From Megasphaera sp. AM44-1BH (GTDB lineage: Bacteria; Bacillota; Negativicutes; Veillonellales; Megasphaeraceae), in assembly GCF_003467125.1 (NCBI RefSeq), contig NZ_QSFA01000001.1, positions 248,001 through 312,000 on the forward strand: 64,000 nucleotides of DNA, given 5' to 3'. The first letter of the stretch is position 1. Every line of letters starts with the position of its first letter. The notes below the pieces were generated by a model. That model had not been told where the DNA came from. It worked only from the letters and a program-made list of their open reading frames with translations, and made no database searches. Made by a program: the position numbers and the translations under genes. This document shows, one piece after another, positions 35,438 through 44,479 of this stretch.

Positions 35438-36052
35438 TCATCCCTTCTGTACGTAATCTAAGACATTCTGCAGGAGCTGTGCCCCCACGGGACCGCTCTT
35501 TTCCGGATGGAACTGCATGCCCAGGACGTTGTCCCTGCCGCAGATAGCCGGAACGGGGCCGTCGTAGTCAGCGGTCGCAATGACATCGGGTGTAGCGGCC
35601 GGCGTCTTGTGGTAGGAATGGACAAAATAGACGTAGGGATGGGCCGGCAGGTTCTTCTGCAGCCAGTGGGGCTGACGGAACTCCAGTTCGTTCCAGCCCA
35701 TGTGGGGTACTTTGAGCTTCGTCTGGAAGGGCACGACTTCGCCGGGAAGGAAGCCCAGGCACTGGTATTTCCCGCCTTCGTAATCGGTTTCAAAGAGGGC
35801 GTGCATACCGAGGCAGATGCCCATAAAGAATTTTCCCGCCCGTACCTGTTCGGTCAAAAGGGGGATGAGGTCGAATTTCTGCAGATTGGCCATGGCGTCG
35901 CGGATGGCACCGACACCGGGAAGTTCCACCAGTGCGGCGTCGCGGATGACCGCCGGATCGCGGGTGATAACCGGATCCTGGCCAAGGCGGCGCCAGGCGT
36001 TGTATACGTTGGCCAGATTGCCGATTTCATAATCAATGATGGCTATTTTCAT
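35438..36052 (-). CDS. hisH: Imidazole glycerol phosphate synthase, glutaminase subunit
   Basis: A 204-residue class I glutamine amidotransferase with the triad Cys in GICLGMHALFE and His/Glu in GMQFHPEKS. The start is ATG 36052, one base after the hisB stop, with AAAGGGGTG upstream; longer in-frame extensions would run into hisB and are not needed. Confidence 0.95.
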   Translation of the reverse strand: MKIAIIDYEIGNLANVYNAWRRLGQDPVITRDPAVIRDAALVELPGVGAIRDAMANLQKFDLIPLLTEQVRAGKFFMGICLGMHALFETDYEGGKYQCLGFLPGEVVPFQTKLKVPHMGWNELEFRQPHWLQKNLPAHPYVYFVHSYHKTPAATPDVIATADYDGPVPAICGRDNVLGMQFHPEKSGPVGAQLLQNVLDYVQKG

Positions 36053-36053
36053 C

Positions 36054-36638
36054 TTATAACACCCCTTTGGTAGAAAGTACGCTGTCGGCACTGCCTTCGA
36101 TAGCAACGGCCTGACGGAGCGCATGGCCCAGTCCCTTGAATACCGATTCGACGATATGGTGGGCATTGGTGCCGTACAGGTTGGCCACGTGGAGGTTCAT
36201 TTTGCCATGAACGGCCAGGGCATAGAGGAAGTCCTGCAGCATTTCCGTTTCAAAGGTGCCGATCCGTTCAACGGCCAGTTTTACATCGTATACCAGATAG
36301 GGACGGCCGCTGAGGTCAATGACGACCCGGGTCAGGGCTTCATCCATGGGGCAGTAGAACATGCCGTAGCGGTTGATGCCTTTCTTGTCCCCCAGAGCCT
36401 GTGTAAGGGCATCGCCCAGGACGATGGCCAGGTCTTCCAGCGTATGATGGGTATCGACGTCGAGGTCGCCGTGGACGTGGAGCGACAGGTCCATGCCGCT
36501 GTGGCAGGCCAGGAGGTTGAGCATGTGGTCAAAAAAGCCGATGCCCGTCGAGCCGACGAAGGTCCCTTCCCCATCGAGTTCAAGGGAAACGGCAATCTGT
36601 GTCTCTGCTGTTTCCCTGTTGACAGATGCATTACGCAC
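36054..36638 (-). CDS. hisB: Imidazoleglycerol-phosphate dehydratase
   Basis: A 194-residue manganese enzyme with both His-rich motifs (GFFDHML and DTHHTLEDLAI), near the usual 195 residues. I place the start at GTG 36638 (VRNASVNRETAET) since AAGGAGG is 9 nt upstream; this overlaps the end of hisC by 8 nt, so the pair is coupled. No phosphatase domain is fused, unlike the enterobacterial HisB. Confidence 0.93.
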   Translation of the reverse strand: MRNASVNRETAETQIAVSLELDGEGTFVGSTGIGFFDHMLNLLACHSGMDLSLHVHGDLDVDTHHTLEDLAIVLGDALTQALGDKKGINRYGMFYCPMDEALTRVVIDLSGRPYLVYDVKLAVERIGTFETEMLQDFLYALAVHGKMNLHVANLYGTNAHHIVESVFKGLGHALRQAVAIEGSADSVLSTKGVL

Positions 36639-37716
36639 GACGGGACACCTCCTTGTAGTGACTGCGGAAGACAGCGACAATACGGTCGGCCACATCGCGT
36701 GTCGTCACGGTGAGGCGGATGCAATTCTGCAGGTCTTTGGCGCTGTAGAAGCGGACGCAGATATCGGCATCTTTCATGGCGCCGATGAGTTCCGGACCGT
36801 CGGGGACGCGGACGAGGATAAAATTGGTGGCGCTGGGATAAGCCGTGACACCATCAAAGCCGTTCAGTTCCCGTTCCAGATAGTCCCTGTTCTCAATGGT
36901 AGGGGGAAGGTTGTGGCCCAGTATTTCGTCACGGTGCTTCATGGCCACACAGCCCATGAGCTGGGTGACACTGTTGAGGTTATAGCTCAGTTTGGTCAGC
37001 GACAGGGCATCGATGATGTCTTCCCGGGCCACACCGTAGCCCAGGCGGAACCCTGCCAGGCCGAAGGCTTTGGACAGGGTGCGGATGACAATGAGGTTAT
37101 CGTACTGTTCCATGAGGGGAATGACACTGTCCTGTCCGGAAAATTCCAGATAGGCTTCATCGACGACGACGATGTTGTCTGCCGTCTGGAGCAGCTTTTC
37201 AATGACGGAAACGGGCCAGATGCTGCCCGTCGGGTTATTGGGGTTGCAGACGAAGGTCACTTTCGGCTGCATATCGGCGATGGCCTGCTGCAGCTTTTCT
37301 GCGCTGCGGCAGTATCCGTCGTCGTCAGGTACGTGGACGACGCGGGCGCCGAGGACCGTGGCATCGATGCCGTAGATGTCAAAGGTCGGCGTGTGGACGA
37401 GCACGGTATCACCGGGGTTGATAAACGTATTCAGGATGAGGCTGATTGTTTCATCGCCGCCGTTGGTGGCCAGAATCTGGCCGGGCCGGCACTGGACGTA
37501 TTCCGCAAGGGCTTTGCGCAGGTCTTCGGCAAAGGGGTCGGGATAGCGGTAGCTTTTGAGCTCCGCCAGCCCTTTGAGGAAATCCTCCCGGACCGACGGG
37601 AAATCGAGGATGTTGTACGGGCTTTCGTTGGCATTGATGATGGTATGTTCCTGTATTTCCGGTACTTTATATGGTTCAAAATCGCGTATGGTCTGACGCA
37701 GCCATTCAGTTTTCAT
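36631..37716 (-). CDS. hisC: Histidinol-phosphate aminotransferase
   Basis: A 361-residue PLP fold-type I aminotransferase with the PLP Lys in TLSKAFGLAGFRLG, NPNNPTG and ANESP near the N-terminus. It overlaps hisD by 11 nt. The pathway needs a phosphatase after this step; the HAD gene at the operon end is the local candidate. Confidence 0.95.
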   Translation of the reverse strand: MKTEWLRQTIRDFEPYKVPEIQEHTIINANESPYNILDFPSVREDFLKGLAELKSYRYPDPFAEDLRKALAEYVQCRPGQILATNGGDETISLILNTFINPGDTVLVHTPTFDIYGIDATVLGARVVHVPDDDGYCRSAEKLQQAIADMQPKVTFVCNPNNPTGSIWPVSVIEKLLQTADNIVVVDEAYLEFSGQDSVIPLMEQYDNLIVIRTLSKAFGLAGFRLGYGVAREDIIDALSLTKLSYNLNSVTQLMGCVAMKHRDEILGHNLPPTIENRDYLERELNGFDGVTAYPSATNFILVRVPDGPELIGAMKDADICVRFYSAKDLQNCIRLTVTTRDVADRIVAVFRSHYKEVSRRA

Positions 37717-38998
37717 CGATTCTCCTCCTTACAGCCAGGCCGTGAGCCTGCAATCCTTCTACATTGGCGAAGCGGATGACTTTTTCAGCCACCTTGTCAA
37801 AGGCTTCTTTATTATACGACAGGAGACTGCTCCGTTTTACGAAATCATAGACTCCCAGGGGCGAGGAAAAGGCCGCCGTCCCCATAGTCGGGAGAGTATG
37901 GTTCGGGCCGGCAAAATAATCTCCGATGGGTTCCGGCGTATAGGGCCCGATGAAAATGGCGCCAGCGTTCTGGATTTTATCCACATACTGCTCTGCATCG
38001 GGGAAATCGATTTCCAGATGTTCCGGTGCGATGAGGTTCATGATGTCGATGGCCTGCTGACGGTCTCTGGTAATAAAGATTTTGCCGTGGTCGGCAACGG
38101 ACGCGCCGGCAATGTCCTGCCGTGGCAGTTCAGCCAGCTGTTTTTCCACTTCCCGTTCCACTGCCGATGCCAGGGCCGCGCTCGGCGTAGCCAGGAAGAC
38201 GGCGGCCCGGCGGTCGTGTTCGGCCTGAGCCAGAAGGTCCGCTGCCACCCACACGGGGTTGGCGTTTTCATCGGCCAGGATACCCACTTCACTGGGGCCG
38301 GCGATCATATCGATGCCGACGGTGCCGAATACGAGGCGTTTGGCCATGGCGACGTAGGCGTTGCCCGGGCCGACGATCTTAAAGACCGGCGGGATGCTTT
38401 CCGTGCCAAAGGCGGCAGCGGCGATGCTCTGGGCGCCGCCGACTTTGTAGATTTCCGTGGCGCCGGCTACATGGGCGGCAGCCAGGATGTAGGGATTGAC
38501 CGACCCGTCTTTGGCAGGCGGCGTAAAGACGGCGATGGACGGCACGCCGGCCACTTCGGCAGGGATGACATCCATGAGGACCGTCGAGGGATAGGCTGCC
38601 GTACCGCCCGGCACGTACACGCCAACCCGCTGGATGGGCGTATAGCGGGCGCCAAGGCGGACGCCGTCGCGGAAGGTGTCCATCCACGATTCCTGTTTCT
38701 GCCGTTCGTGATAGGCCCGGATGTTATCCCGCGCTTCCGTCAGGATATCCATGAATTCCGGCCCGACTTTCGTTACGGCTTCGTCGATCTCCTCTGCCGT
38801 GACCAGGAAACTATCAAGGCGCACGCCGTCAAATTTTTCTGTCAGTTCCCGCAGGGCCCGGTCGCCTTCTTCCTGTACGGCCGTGAGGATATCTTCCACA
38901 CTCCGGCGGATACCGGCATTTTCTGCCTGGCTCCGTTTGGTGATGTTCCGTATTTCCTGCAGCGTCAGCCCGTTATCGGGCACTTCTATCCATTCCAT
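37706..38998 (-). CDS. hisD: Histidinol dehydrogenase
   Basis: A 430-residue zinc enzyme oxidising histidinol to histidine in two NAD-linked steps. GPGNAYVAMAKRLVFG, GPSEVGI and LIAPEHLEI are family signatures. GGGGGAG lies 6 nt before ATG 38998. It is 26 nt after hisG. Confidence 0.96.
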   Translation of the reverse strand: MEWIEVPDNGLTLQEIRNITKRSQAENAGIRRSVEDILTAVQEEGDRALRELTEKFDGVRLDSFLVTAEEIDEAVTKVGPEFMDILTEARDNIRAYHERQKQESWMDTFRDGVRLGARYTPIQRVGVYVPGGTAAYPSTVLMDVIPAEVAGVPSIAVFTPPAKDGSVNPYILAAAHVAGATEIYKVGGAQSIAAAAFGTESIPPVFKIVGPGNAYVAMAKRLVFGTVGIDMIAGPSEVGILADENANPVWVAADLLAQAEHDRRAAVFLATPSAALASAVEREVEKQLAELPRQDIAGASVADHGKIFITRDRQQAIDIMNLIAPEHLEIDFPDAEQYVDKIQNAGAIFIGPYTPEPIGDYFAGPNHTLPTMGTAAFSSPLGVYDFVKRSSLLSYNKEAFDKVAEKVIRFANVEGLQAHGLAVRRRIDEN

Positions 38999-39024
38999 GT
39001 TTATCTCCCCCTCTGATACCGGTC

Positions 39025-39657
39025 TTATCGGATTTCTTTCTTTTTGATGACGTCGATCAGCGTATGTATTTCATCGTATTTCATTTTAAAGGAAACGGGA
39101 TTGCAGATCATGCGGGCGCTGAAATCCATGAAGTAATCCAGGACTTCCAGCCCGTTGGCCCGCAGGGTGTTCCCCGTTTCGACGATATCGACAATGACAT
39201 CGGACAGGCCGACCAGCGGCGCCAGTTCCACTGAGCCATTGAGCTTGATGATATCGACACTGTGATGATTTTCTTCAAAATATTTCCGGGCGATGCGCGG
39301 GTATTTCGTCCCCACGGTGATGCGCCGGGACATGTCCACTTTCTTGCCCTTGACGCCAGCTACGGCCATGTTGCAGCGGCCGATGCCGATGTCGAGTACT
39401 TCGTAGACGTTGGCGCCGGCATTGTCTTCGATGAGGACGTCTTCACCGACGATACCGATGTCGGCAGCGCCCCGTTCGACGTAGACGGCCACATCAGGCG
39501 ATTTGACCAGTGTCAGTTTCAGCGTATGGCCGGCGTCTTCAAAGATCAGCTTGCGGCTGTCTTCGGAATAGGCCGGAAACTCATAACCGCTTTCCATGAG
39601 ATACTTCATGACTACTTTGTGGATGCGCCCTTTGGCGAGCGCTATATGTATGGACAT
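39025..39657 (-). CDS. hisG: ATP phosphoribosyltransferase, short form catalytic subunit
   Basis: A 210-residue short HisG (IHIALAKGRI; IGIVGEDVL; SVELAPLVGLSD), which lacks the C-terminal regulatory domain and therefore needs HisZ, encoded one base upstream. It makes the committed intermediate of histidine synthesis and is feedback-inhibited through the HisGZ complex. Confidence 0.95.
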   Translation of the reverse strand: MSIHIALAKGRIHKVVMKYLMESGYEFPAYSEDSRKLIFEDAGHTLKLTLVKSPDVAVYVERGAADIGIVGEDVLIEDNAGANVYEVLDIGIGRCNMAVAGVKGKKVDMSRRITVGTKYPRIARKYFEENHHSVDIIKLNGSVELAPLVGLSDVIVDIVETGNTLRANGLEVLDYFMDFSARMICNPVSFKMKYDEIHTLIDVIKKKEIR

Positions 39658-39658
39658 C

Positions 39659-40876
39659 TCAAAGCCCCCTCATCATGTCTTCCAGATCGTGCGCGCTCAT
39701 TTCGCGGCCGTCTTTATAATAACTGTGATTGCGGTATACGGCATGGATACTGTAATCGCCGCTGTCGATAAAGGACGAGTCGGGATAAGCGGCGACGCGG
39801 AATCCCCGCTGGCGCCACTGCATGAGGTCGCGGATCAGGGTCTGGTCACTGTCGGTATAGGAAACGGCCAGCTGGAAACTGGGCTGGGCGTCTTCGAGAA
39901 GGCCGGCGTCACTCATAAATTCATAGAGAAGATTGATGTTCATGCCAAATCCGCAGGCCGGCCGGTCCACGCCGAACTGAGCCGACAATTTGTCGTAGCG
40001 GCCACCGTCGATGACATCGTACAGGGCGCCGTCCACGTAGACCTTGAACACCATATCGGTATAATACCCCAGGGTGCTGGTAAAGCCGAAATCGAGCTGT
40101 ACCTTATCGGCATAGCCGGCATAGAGAATATAATCGTATATCTTTTCCAGCCGGGTCAGGGCATTGCGCATGCCGCTGTTGATGCAGTAGCCGCGGGCCT
40201 TGCTGAGCGTTTCCGCATAGGGTCCGAAGAGGACCGGGATGGCTTCCAGAGCCTTGCGGGCCTCACTGTCGAGGGAAAGCCCCGAGAGATACTTGCCAAA
40301 GGCGACAAGATTGCGGGCCGCCATGTACTGGCGCAACGTCTGCTTCTGTTCTTCTTCCAGGGGCAGACCGTCGAACAGGGCCTGCGTGTAGGCCGCCGTC
40401 CCCATGTCGATGCGGATGCGTTCCACGCCGACGGTTTTCAGGATCTCCGCCGCCATGACGATGACTTCGCCGTCGCATTCGGGGCTGGAATCGCCGAGGA
40501 TTTCGATGCCGCCCTGGAGGAAATCCTTGCCATAGGTGGAGCGGCCGAAATATTCCCGGAATACCGTGCTCACATAGCCGAATTTGAGGAGCTGGTTGGC
40601 CCGGGGAAATTCCCGCGCCGCCGTTTCGACGAGGGGAACGGTCACATCGGGCCGCAAAACGAGGACCCGGCCATCCGTATCGATGGTCTTGACCATCTGC
40701 TGACGCAGCTGGGGAAAGTAATGCTGATATACATCATAATCTTCAAAACTCGGCGTTTCGATGATTTTACAGCCGTGATTCATGATGACCGACACGAGTT
40801 TCCCCTGAATGCGGTCATAGTTTCTCATTTCATCATGGTGGAGCATCTTGACTCCATCCAGTGTATTACTGAGCAT
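39659..40876 (-). CDS. hisZ: ATP phosphoribosyltransferase regulatory subunit
   Basis: A 405-residue class II HisRS-like protein without tRNA charging function (ETPSFEDYDVY; VLRPDVTVP; FLQGGIEILG). It forms the octamer with the short HisG. First gene of the nine-gene his operon; the RBS is GGGAG. The paired inverted repeats at 40908-40939 are the likely control site. Confidence 0.93.
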   Translation of the reverse strand: MLSNTLDGVKMLHHDEMRNYDRIQGKLVSVIMNHGCKIIETPSFEDYDVYQHYFPQLRQQMVKTIDTDGRVLVLRPDVTVPLVETAAREFPRANQLLKFGYVSTVFREYFGRSTYGKDFLQGGIEILGDSSPECDGEVIVMAAEILKTVGVERIRIDMGTAAYTQALFDGLPLEEEQKQTLRQYMAARNLVAFGKYLSGLSLDSEARKALEAIPVLFGPYAETLSKARGYCINSGMRNALTRLEKIYDYILYAGYADKVQLDFGFTSTLGYYTDMVFKVYVDGALYDVIDGGRYDKLSAQFGVDRPACGFGMNINLLYEFMSDAGLLEDAQPSFQLAVSYTDSDQTLIRDLMQWRQRGFRVAAYPDSSFIDSGDYSIHAVYRNHSYYKDGREMSAHDLEDMMRGL

Positions 40877-40907
40877 CCCTATACACTCCCTGCATACTAA
40901 GTATTTG

Positions 40908-40939
40908 CTTTACTTCTTTATCTCTTTACCAAAGTAAAG
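40908..40939. promoter_or_regulatory. Overlapping inverted repeats upstream of the his operon
   Basis: CTTTAC-4-GTAAAG (40924-40939) is perfect, and CTTTACTT (40908-40915) also pairs with AAGTAAAG (40932-40939). They lie 32-63 nt upstream of hisZ. This looks like an operator for a his-specific repressor; no histidine T-box or leader peptide is seen. A clear -35/-10 pair could not be fixed. Confidence 0.5.
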
Positions 40940-41007
40940 TAATGAAGAACGACTGATTAGAATTGTAGCACAAATCACAGCAAATAAAAAGCCCTTTTGC
41001 AAAAAAT

Positions 41008-41220
41008 TTACTCATTCTCTTCCGGCGTGGCCCGGCGGATGATTTTTTTGACCGATTTTTCAAACTTCGGGCGCGGCACCATGACCCGGTGACCACAGCC
41101 GCAGCAGCGGATGACGAAATCGACGCCGATGCGCAGCACTTCCCATTCATTGGATCCGCAGGGATGGGATTTCTTGAGCTGGACCACATCCCCAATCTGA
41201 TAACGGACAAAATCTGCCAT
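41008..41220 (-). CDS. DUF951 family protein
   Basis: A 70-residue protein (IGDVVQLKKSHPCGSNEW, then IRCCGCGHRVMVPR) typical of the DUF951 family found across Firmicutes. The Cys residues (HPCG and CCGCGH) suggest a small zinc site; the role is unknown. ATG 41220 has AAAGGAGG 9 nt upstream. Confidence 0.88.
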   Translation of the reverse strand: MADFVRYQIGDVVQLKKSHPCGSNEWEVLRIGVDFVIRCCGCGHRVMVPRPKFEKSVKKIIRRATPEENE

Positions 41221-41465
41221 AACATGTACCTCCTTTGCTGCCTTGTGCAGTCTATGATACATTATGTTACTTCAAATACGGGCGGGATGCAAGCTAGAAG
41301 AACTGCAGACGGGACCCTTTCCGGGCAGCCCGTCTCCTGCCTTTCCTCTGAATACTGGAAACGAAGGCCGTTATGTGATAGTATAGGGTGAGCGGCGTAC
41401 GCCATACAACAAACCGTACGCTCAATCTGATGTATTATATTATCGTTATGGGAGGTAGTCCTGTT

Positions 41466-41747
41466 ATGGCAGATTCACCCCGTCCCCGGACCCTGCGCGC
41501 AGCCTATCTTGCGCTGTATACACTGGGCGGCTGCTGTACCGCCGTCTGTGTCGCCCTTCTGGCCTGGGTCGCTTTTTGTATTGCAATGGAAAAAGAACCG
41601 CTGGCCGCTGTCGCTTTCCTGCCCCACGTCCCGGCCGCCGTCGTGCTGCTGTTCATCCTGGCCATCATGGTCCTGGGAGTCGTCTGCTGGCAATGGGGCG
41701 CCCGTTTCCATCAGCGTTACGAAGAGTATGTTTTAAAGCAGAGGTAA
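41466..41747 (+). CDS. Small membrane protein with two transmembrane segments
   Basis: A 93-residue protein with two strongly hydrophobic helices (about 18-40 and 50-75) and charged ends. I do not recognise a family. ATG 41466 has GGGAGGT 9 nt upstream. It is 7 nt before the DUF1700 gene, so the two are likely co-transcribed and may interact in the membrane. The 245-nt gap before it holds no other gene. Confidence 0.7.
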   Translation: MADSPRPRTLRAAYLALYTLGGCCTAVCVALLAWVAFCIAMEKEPLAAVAFLPHVPAAVVLLFILAIMVLGVVCWQWGARFHQRYEEYVLKQR

Positions 41748-41754
41748 GGAATAC

Positions 41755-42540
41755 ATGCGAAAGTCTGAATTTATGGACCTCTTGAAATACTATTTCCGCA
41801 AGGCCGATAAGGACGACCTGAAGGGCATCATCGAGGACTGTGAGGAACAGTTCCGCCTCGGTGCCAAAGAAGGGAAATCGGAAGAGGAAATATGCGTCGA
41901 GCTCGGTTCACCGAAAAATATTTATCGTTATTATATAGGAAAACCCATCATCCCCGAAGACAATCCCCGCCTTCCCGGGGACGACTACGATACGCCCCGC
42001 AGCCAGCGTCGCAACGCCGCACCCTACGACTGGGAAAAAGACCCGGACCGGCTGCGCCGCCGCGCCCAGAGCGAGCAATATTACCGCGATGGCAAGAGCT
42101 GGGACGACGCGTTTTACGATGCAGGATCACCGCAGGACGGCCGTTCCTACGACGACGGATACTACGACAGCCGGAAATCCCGCAGAAGCCGCCGCACCCA
42201 CCGTCCGTCTACAGGGGAAGACTTTGAATGGGACAAGGACAATTCCATCAGCCGCGCCGGAAAGGCTGCGGCCCGGCCGGTCCTCGATATCATCGGGACA
42301 CTGTTTGGCGTCCTGAGCGGCATGATCTACGCCGTCTTCTTCCTGGCCATCGTCGCCTGCCTGTTTCTCTTCGCCATGCCGTCGTACCTGTTCTTCGGAC
42401 TCGTCCCCATGCCGCCCATTTCCGGCAAGACCATGATTTTCGTCCTCCTGACGATTCTCTTTGCCGGCATGACGGCCGGCTCGGCCTCATCGGCCCTGCA
42501 CGCCGCCGCCAAAAAACCGCAATCGGAAAGGAGATCCTGA
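41755..42540 (+). CDS. DUF1700/HAAS-domain membrane protein
   Basis: A 261-residue protein. The N-terminal 65 residues form a HAAS-type domain (KSEFMDLLKYYFRK; IIEDCEEQFRLGAKEGKSEE; ELGSPKNIYRYYIG), followed by a charged Asp/Arg/Tyr-rich linker (about 75-165) and two or three C-terminal membrane helices. Such proteins usually accompany PadR-type regulators in envelope responses; no PadR gene is here. It overlaps neither neighbour but is tightly spaced. Confidence 0.75.
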   Translation: MRKSEFMDLLKYYFRKADKDDLKGIIEDCEEQFRLGAKEGKSEEEICVELGSPKNIYRYYIGKPIIPEDNPRLPGDDYDTPRSQRRNAAPYDWEKDPDRLRRRAQSEQYYRDGKSWDDAFYDAGSPQDGRSYDDGYYDSRKSRRSRRTHRPSTGEDFEWDKDNSISRAGKAAARPVLDIIGTLFGVLSGMIYAVFFLAIVACLFLFAMPSYLFFGLVPMPPISGKTMIFVLLTILFAGMTAGSASSALHAAAKKPQSERRS

Positions 42541-42543
42541 GCC

Positions 42544-42987
42544 ATGGCCAAAACCATTATCTGTCTCGTACTGACAGCCGTCTTTGCCTTCCTCAGCCTG
42601 AGCTCCTATGCCGATACAGATGCCCCGTGCATGCGCCAGTGGATGGCCTATTACGAAGAATACCAGGCACTGAAGACCCTGGGAGACCGCAGCGACGACG
42701 CCAAAATGACGCTCCTCAACAAACTGCGCACCATGTACCCGGAAAAGGCAGCCATATATGAAACCAAATTCAAGGAAGAATTTGGCGACCTCGAGGCCAA
42801 AGCCAAAGCAGAAAAAGAAAAAGCTGCAGCTGACGAACGGGCCCAGTCCGAAGTCGAAGCCCACCGCCGCGAACTGGCAGCAGAAAAAGCACGCCTCGAG
42901 AAAGAAAGGGAACAACTGCGCCAGCAACAGGCCCAGCAGAACAAACAGACCCAGAAAAACAGCAATACGAATGGGAATAGAAGATAA
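42544..42987 (+). CDS. Exported coiled-coil protein
   Basis: A 147-residue protein with a signal peptide (cleavage near residue 23, after SSYA) and one Cys soon after. A long Lys/Glu/Ala/Gln-rich helix (about 75-140) predicts a coiled coil. AAAGGAG lies before the ATG, 3 nt after the DUF1700 stop. The family is not recognised; a periplasmic or surface role is inferred. Confidence 0.7.
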   Translation: MAKTIICLVLTAVFAFLSLSSYADTDAPCMRQWMAYYEEYQALKTLGDRSDDAKMTLLNKLRTMYPEKAAIYETKFKEEFGDLEAKAKAEKEKAAADERAQSEVEAHRRELAAEKARLEKEREQLRQQQAQQNKQTQKNSNTNGNRR

Positions 42988-43325
42988 AAGATAGTTTGCA
43001 GTTTGCAGTTTGTAGAAAAAGCCGTAGGTCGTTCGTCGTTCATCGAAGAACGGCAGCTGGTGATTAGTGGCCAGTGGCTGGAAGAGATAGTTTGTAGTTT
43101 GATGAAAAGAACAGTTCGACGGGCCGGGTATCTTTGCCGTCCCTGATAAGGCCCTTTTTGGCCCAGCAGGTATCGACCAAAGGGAGGTGCAGGCTGGCTG
43201 CCAAAACGGAGAGCAGAGATGAAGGAGAGCCACGAAGTGGCGGAAGGGTTCTTACTTAAATAGCGAGGCCTATTCATGAGTCCGCTTTCCCGTGCAAGGG
43301 ACAAAGCCGGTCCGACATGCAGTGA
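42988..43325. repeat. Inverted word-repeat tract and copy of the 48-bp repeat
   Basis: 42988-43110 holds the word repeat in reverse orientation (AGTTTGCAG, AGTTTGTAG, GTTCGTCGTTCATCGAAG). 43269-43316 is the second copy of the 48-bp repeat seen inverted at 26704-26751. No gene is visible. Confidence 0.65.
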
Positions 43326-43332
43326 AAACCAC

Positions 43333-43376
43333 AACCCCCGGGGAGCTGTCTACTCTTGGACAGCTCCCCGGGGGTT
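43333..43376. terminator. 18-bp perfect hairpin
   Basis: AACCCCCGGGGAGCTGTC and its exact complement with an 8-nt loop, between convergent transcription units. The stem is very stable but lacks a strong T-run, so it could be a bidirectional terminator. Confidence 0.55.
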
Positions 43377-43577
43377 ATAAGTTTAACAATCTTTTTCTCT
43401 ACAAACTATCTTTTTTCTATCTTTTAACTATCTTTTCTCTTCAAACTTCAAACATCAAACTATCTTTTTCCTGCTGGCCACTGATCACTAACCACTAACC
43501 ACTAACCACTAATCACTAACCACTATCTTTTCTCTCTTTTCCCTTCAAACTAACCACTGACCACTAATCACTAATCA
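43377..43577. repeat. Microsatellite-like word repeat
   Basis: Iterated words: CTATCTTTT several times, then TTCAAAC, then an array near 43485-43530 and 43550-43575 of the 8-mer CCACTAAC/T in slightly varied copies. No gene is visible. Confidence 0.7.
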
Positions 43578-44456
43578 CTATCTTTTCTCTCTCTTATTCA
43601 ATATAATGACCGACTCAAGGATGAGGGCCATGCCGATGAGTTTCAGCGGGCCGTGAGGTTCGGCAAAGAAGAAGATGCCGATGGCCGATCCTACGAAAGG
43701 TTCGATGGTCGCCATGATAGCGGCTTTTCCCGATTCCATATGCTGCAGACCTTTCGTGTAGAGGAAGTACGGCAGGACGGAACAAACGATGGCAATCCCC
43801 ATAGCCCACAGCCAGAGAGACGGGTCCCCCATGAGGATTTCTACGATATATCCCGGTTGTCCCAGGGGAAGCATGGCCGCCGTGGCAAAGGTAAAGGTGT
43901 AGAAGGTGACGGTCAGCGGATCGTAGCGGCGCAGGGCAAAGCGTCCAAAAATGGAATAGAGTGCGTACAGGAACCCCGACGCCAGTCCCAGGGCCAGTGC
44001 CGGAAGCGGTACGGTCAGATGCCCCTGAAGGACGCCGGCCACGAGGACGCAGCCCGTGACGGTACACACCAGGGCCAGCCATTTCCGGCGCGTCATGGAT
44101 TCATGGAACAGCACTGCCGAAAGGAGCGTGACAAAGACCGGGGACGTGTACAGCAGCATGACGGCCACCGATACCTGGCTCATGGCGACGGCCATGAAAT
44201 AGCACGTACTAAACAGGGCATAACTGATGATGCCCGTGCCGATGAAGCACCAGCTGTCGCGCAGGCGGATGGAAAGCCGCCCCGGCGAGACAATGGTCAG
44301 GAACGCCCCGGTCATGACCCAGGCCAGAAAGGTACGGATGAGGCAGATCTGCAGCGCCGACAACCCGGCCCCGTCGAGGTGGCGGACAAATATACTGATC
44401 GTTCCCCACATGGCTCCGGCAGCCAGCACGCAGGCATTGGCCTTTCCTGCCGTCAT
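43578..44456 (-). CDS. EamA/DMT-family transporter
   Basis: A 292-residue membrane protein with ten hydrophobic segments in two EamA halves (GAMWGTISIFVRHL in the first; a PFVGSAIGIFFFAEP motif in the second). It probably exports a metabolite or amino acid; the substrate is unknown. ATG 44456 has AAAGGAG upstream. It follows the response regulator gene by 23 nt, so it is the third gene of the dacF-like operon. Confidence 0.88.
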   Translation of the reverse strand: MTAGKANACVLAAGAMWGTISIFVRHLDGAGLSALQICLIRTFLAWVMTGAFLTIVSPGRLSIRLRDSWCFIGTGIISYALFSTCYFMAVAMSQVSVAVMLLYTSPVFVTLLSAVLFHESMTRRKWLALVCTVTGCVLVAGVLQGHLTVPLPALALGLASGFLYALYSIFGRFALRRYDPLTVTFYTFTFATAAMLPLGQPGYIVEILMGDPSLWLWAMGIAIVCSVLPYFLYTKGLQHMESGKAAIMATIEPFVGSAIGIFFFAEPHGPLKLIGMALILESVIILNKREKR

Positions 44457-44479
44457 AGGCCTCACTCCTTTTCGGAAAC

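Noticed and set aside
36052..36166. An N-terminally extended HisH
   Set aside because: The extension would overlap hisB throughout and add residues not found in the family; ATG 36052 is properly placed after the hisB stop.
43485..43575. A CRISPR array from the regularly spaced CACTAAC words
   Set aside because: Units are about 8 bp with no unique spacers, and there are no cas genes in the window.
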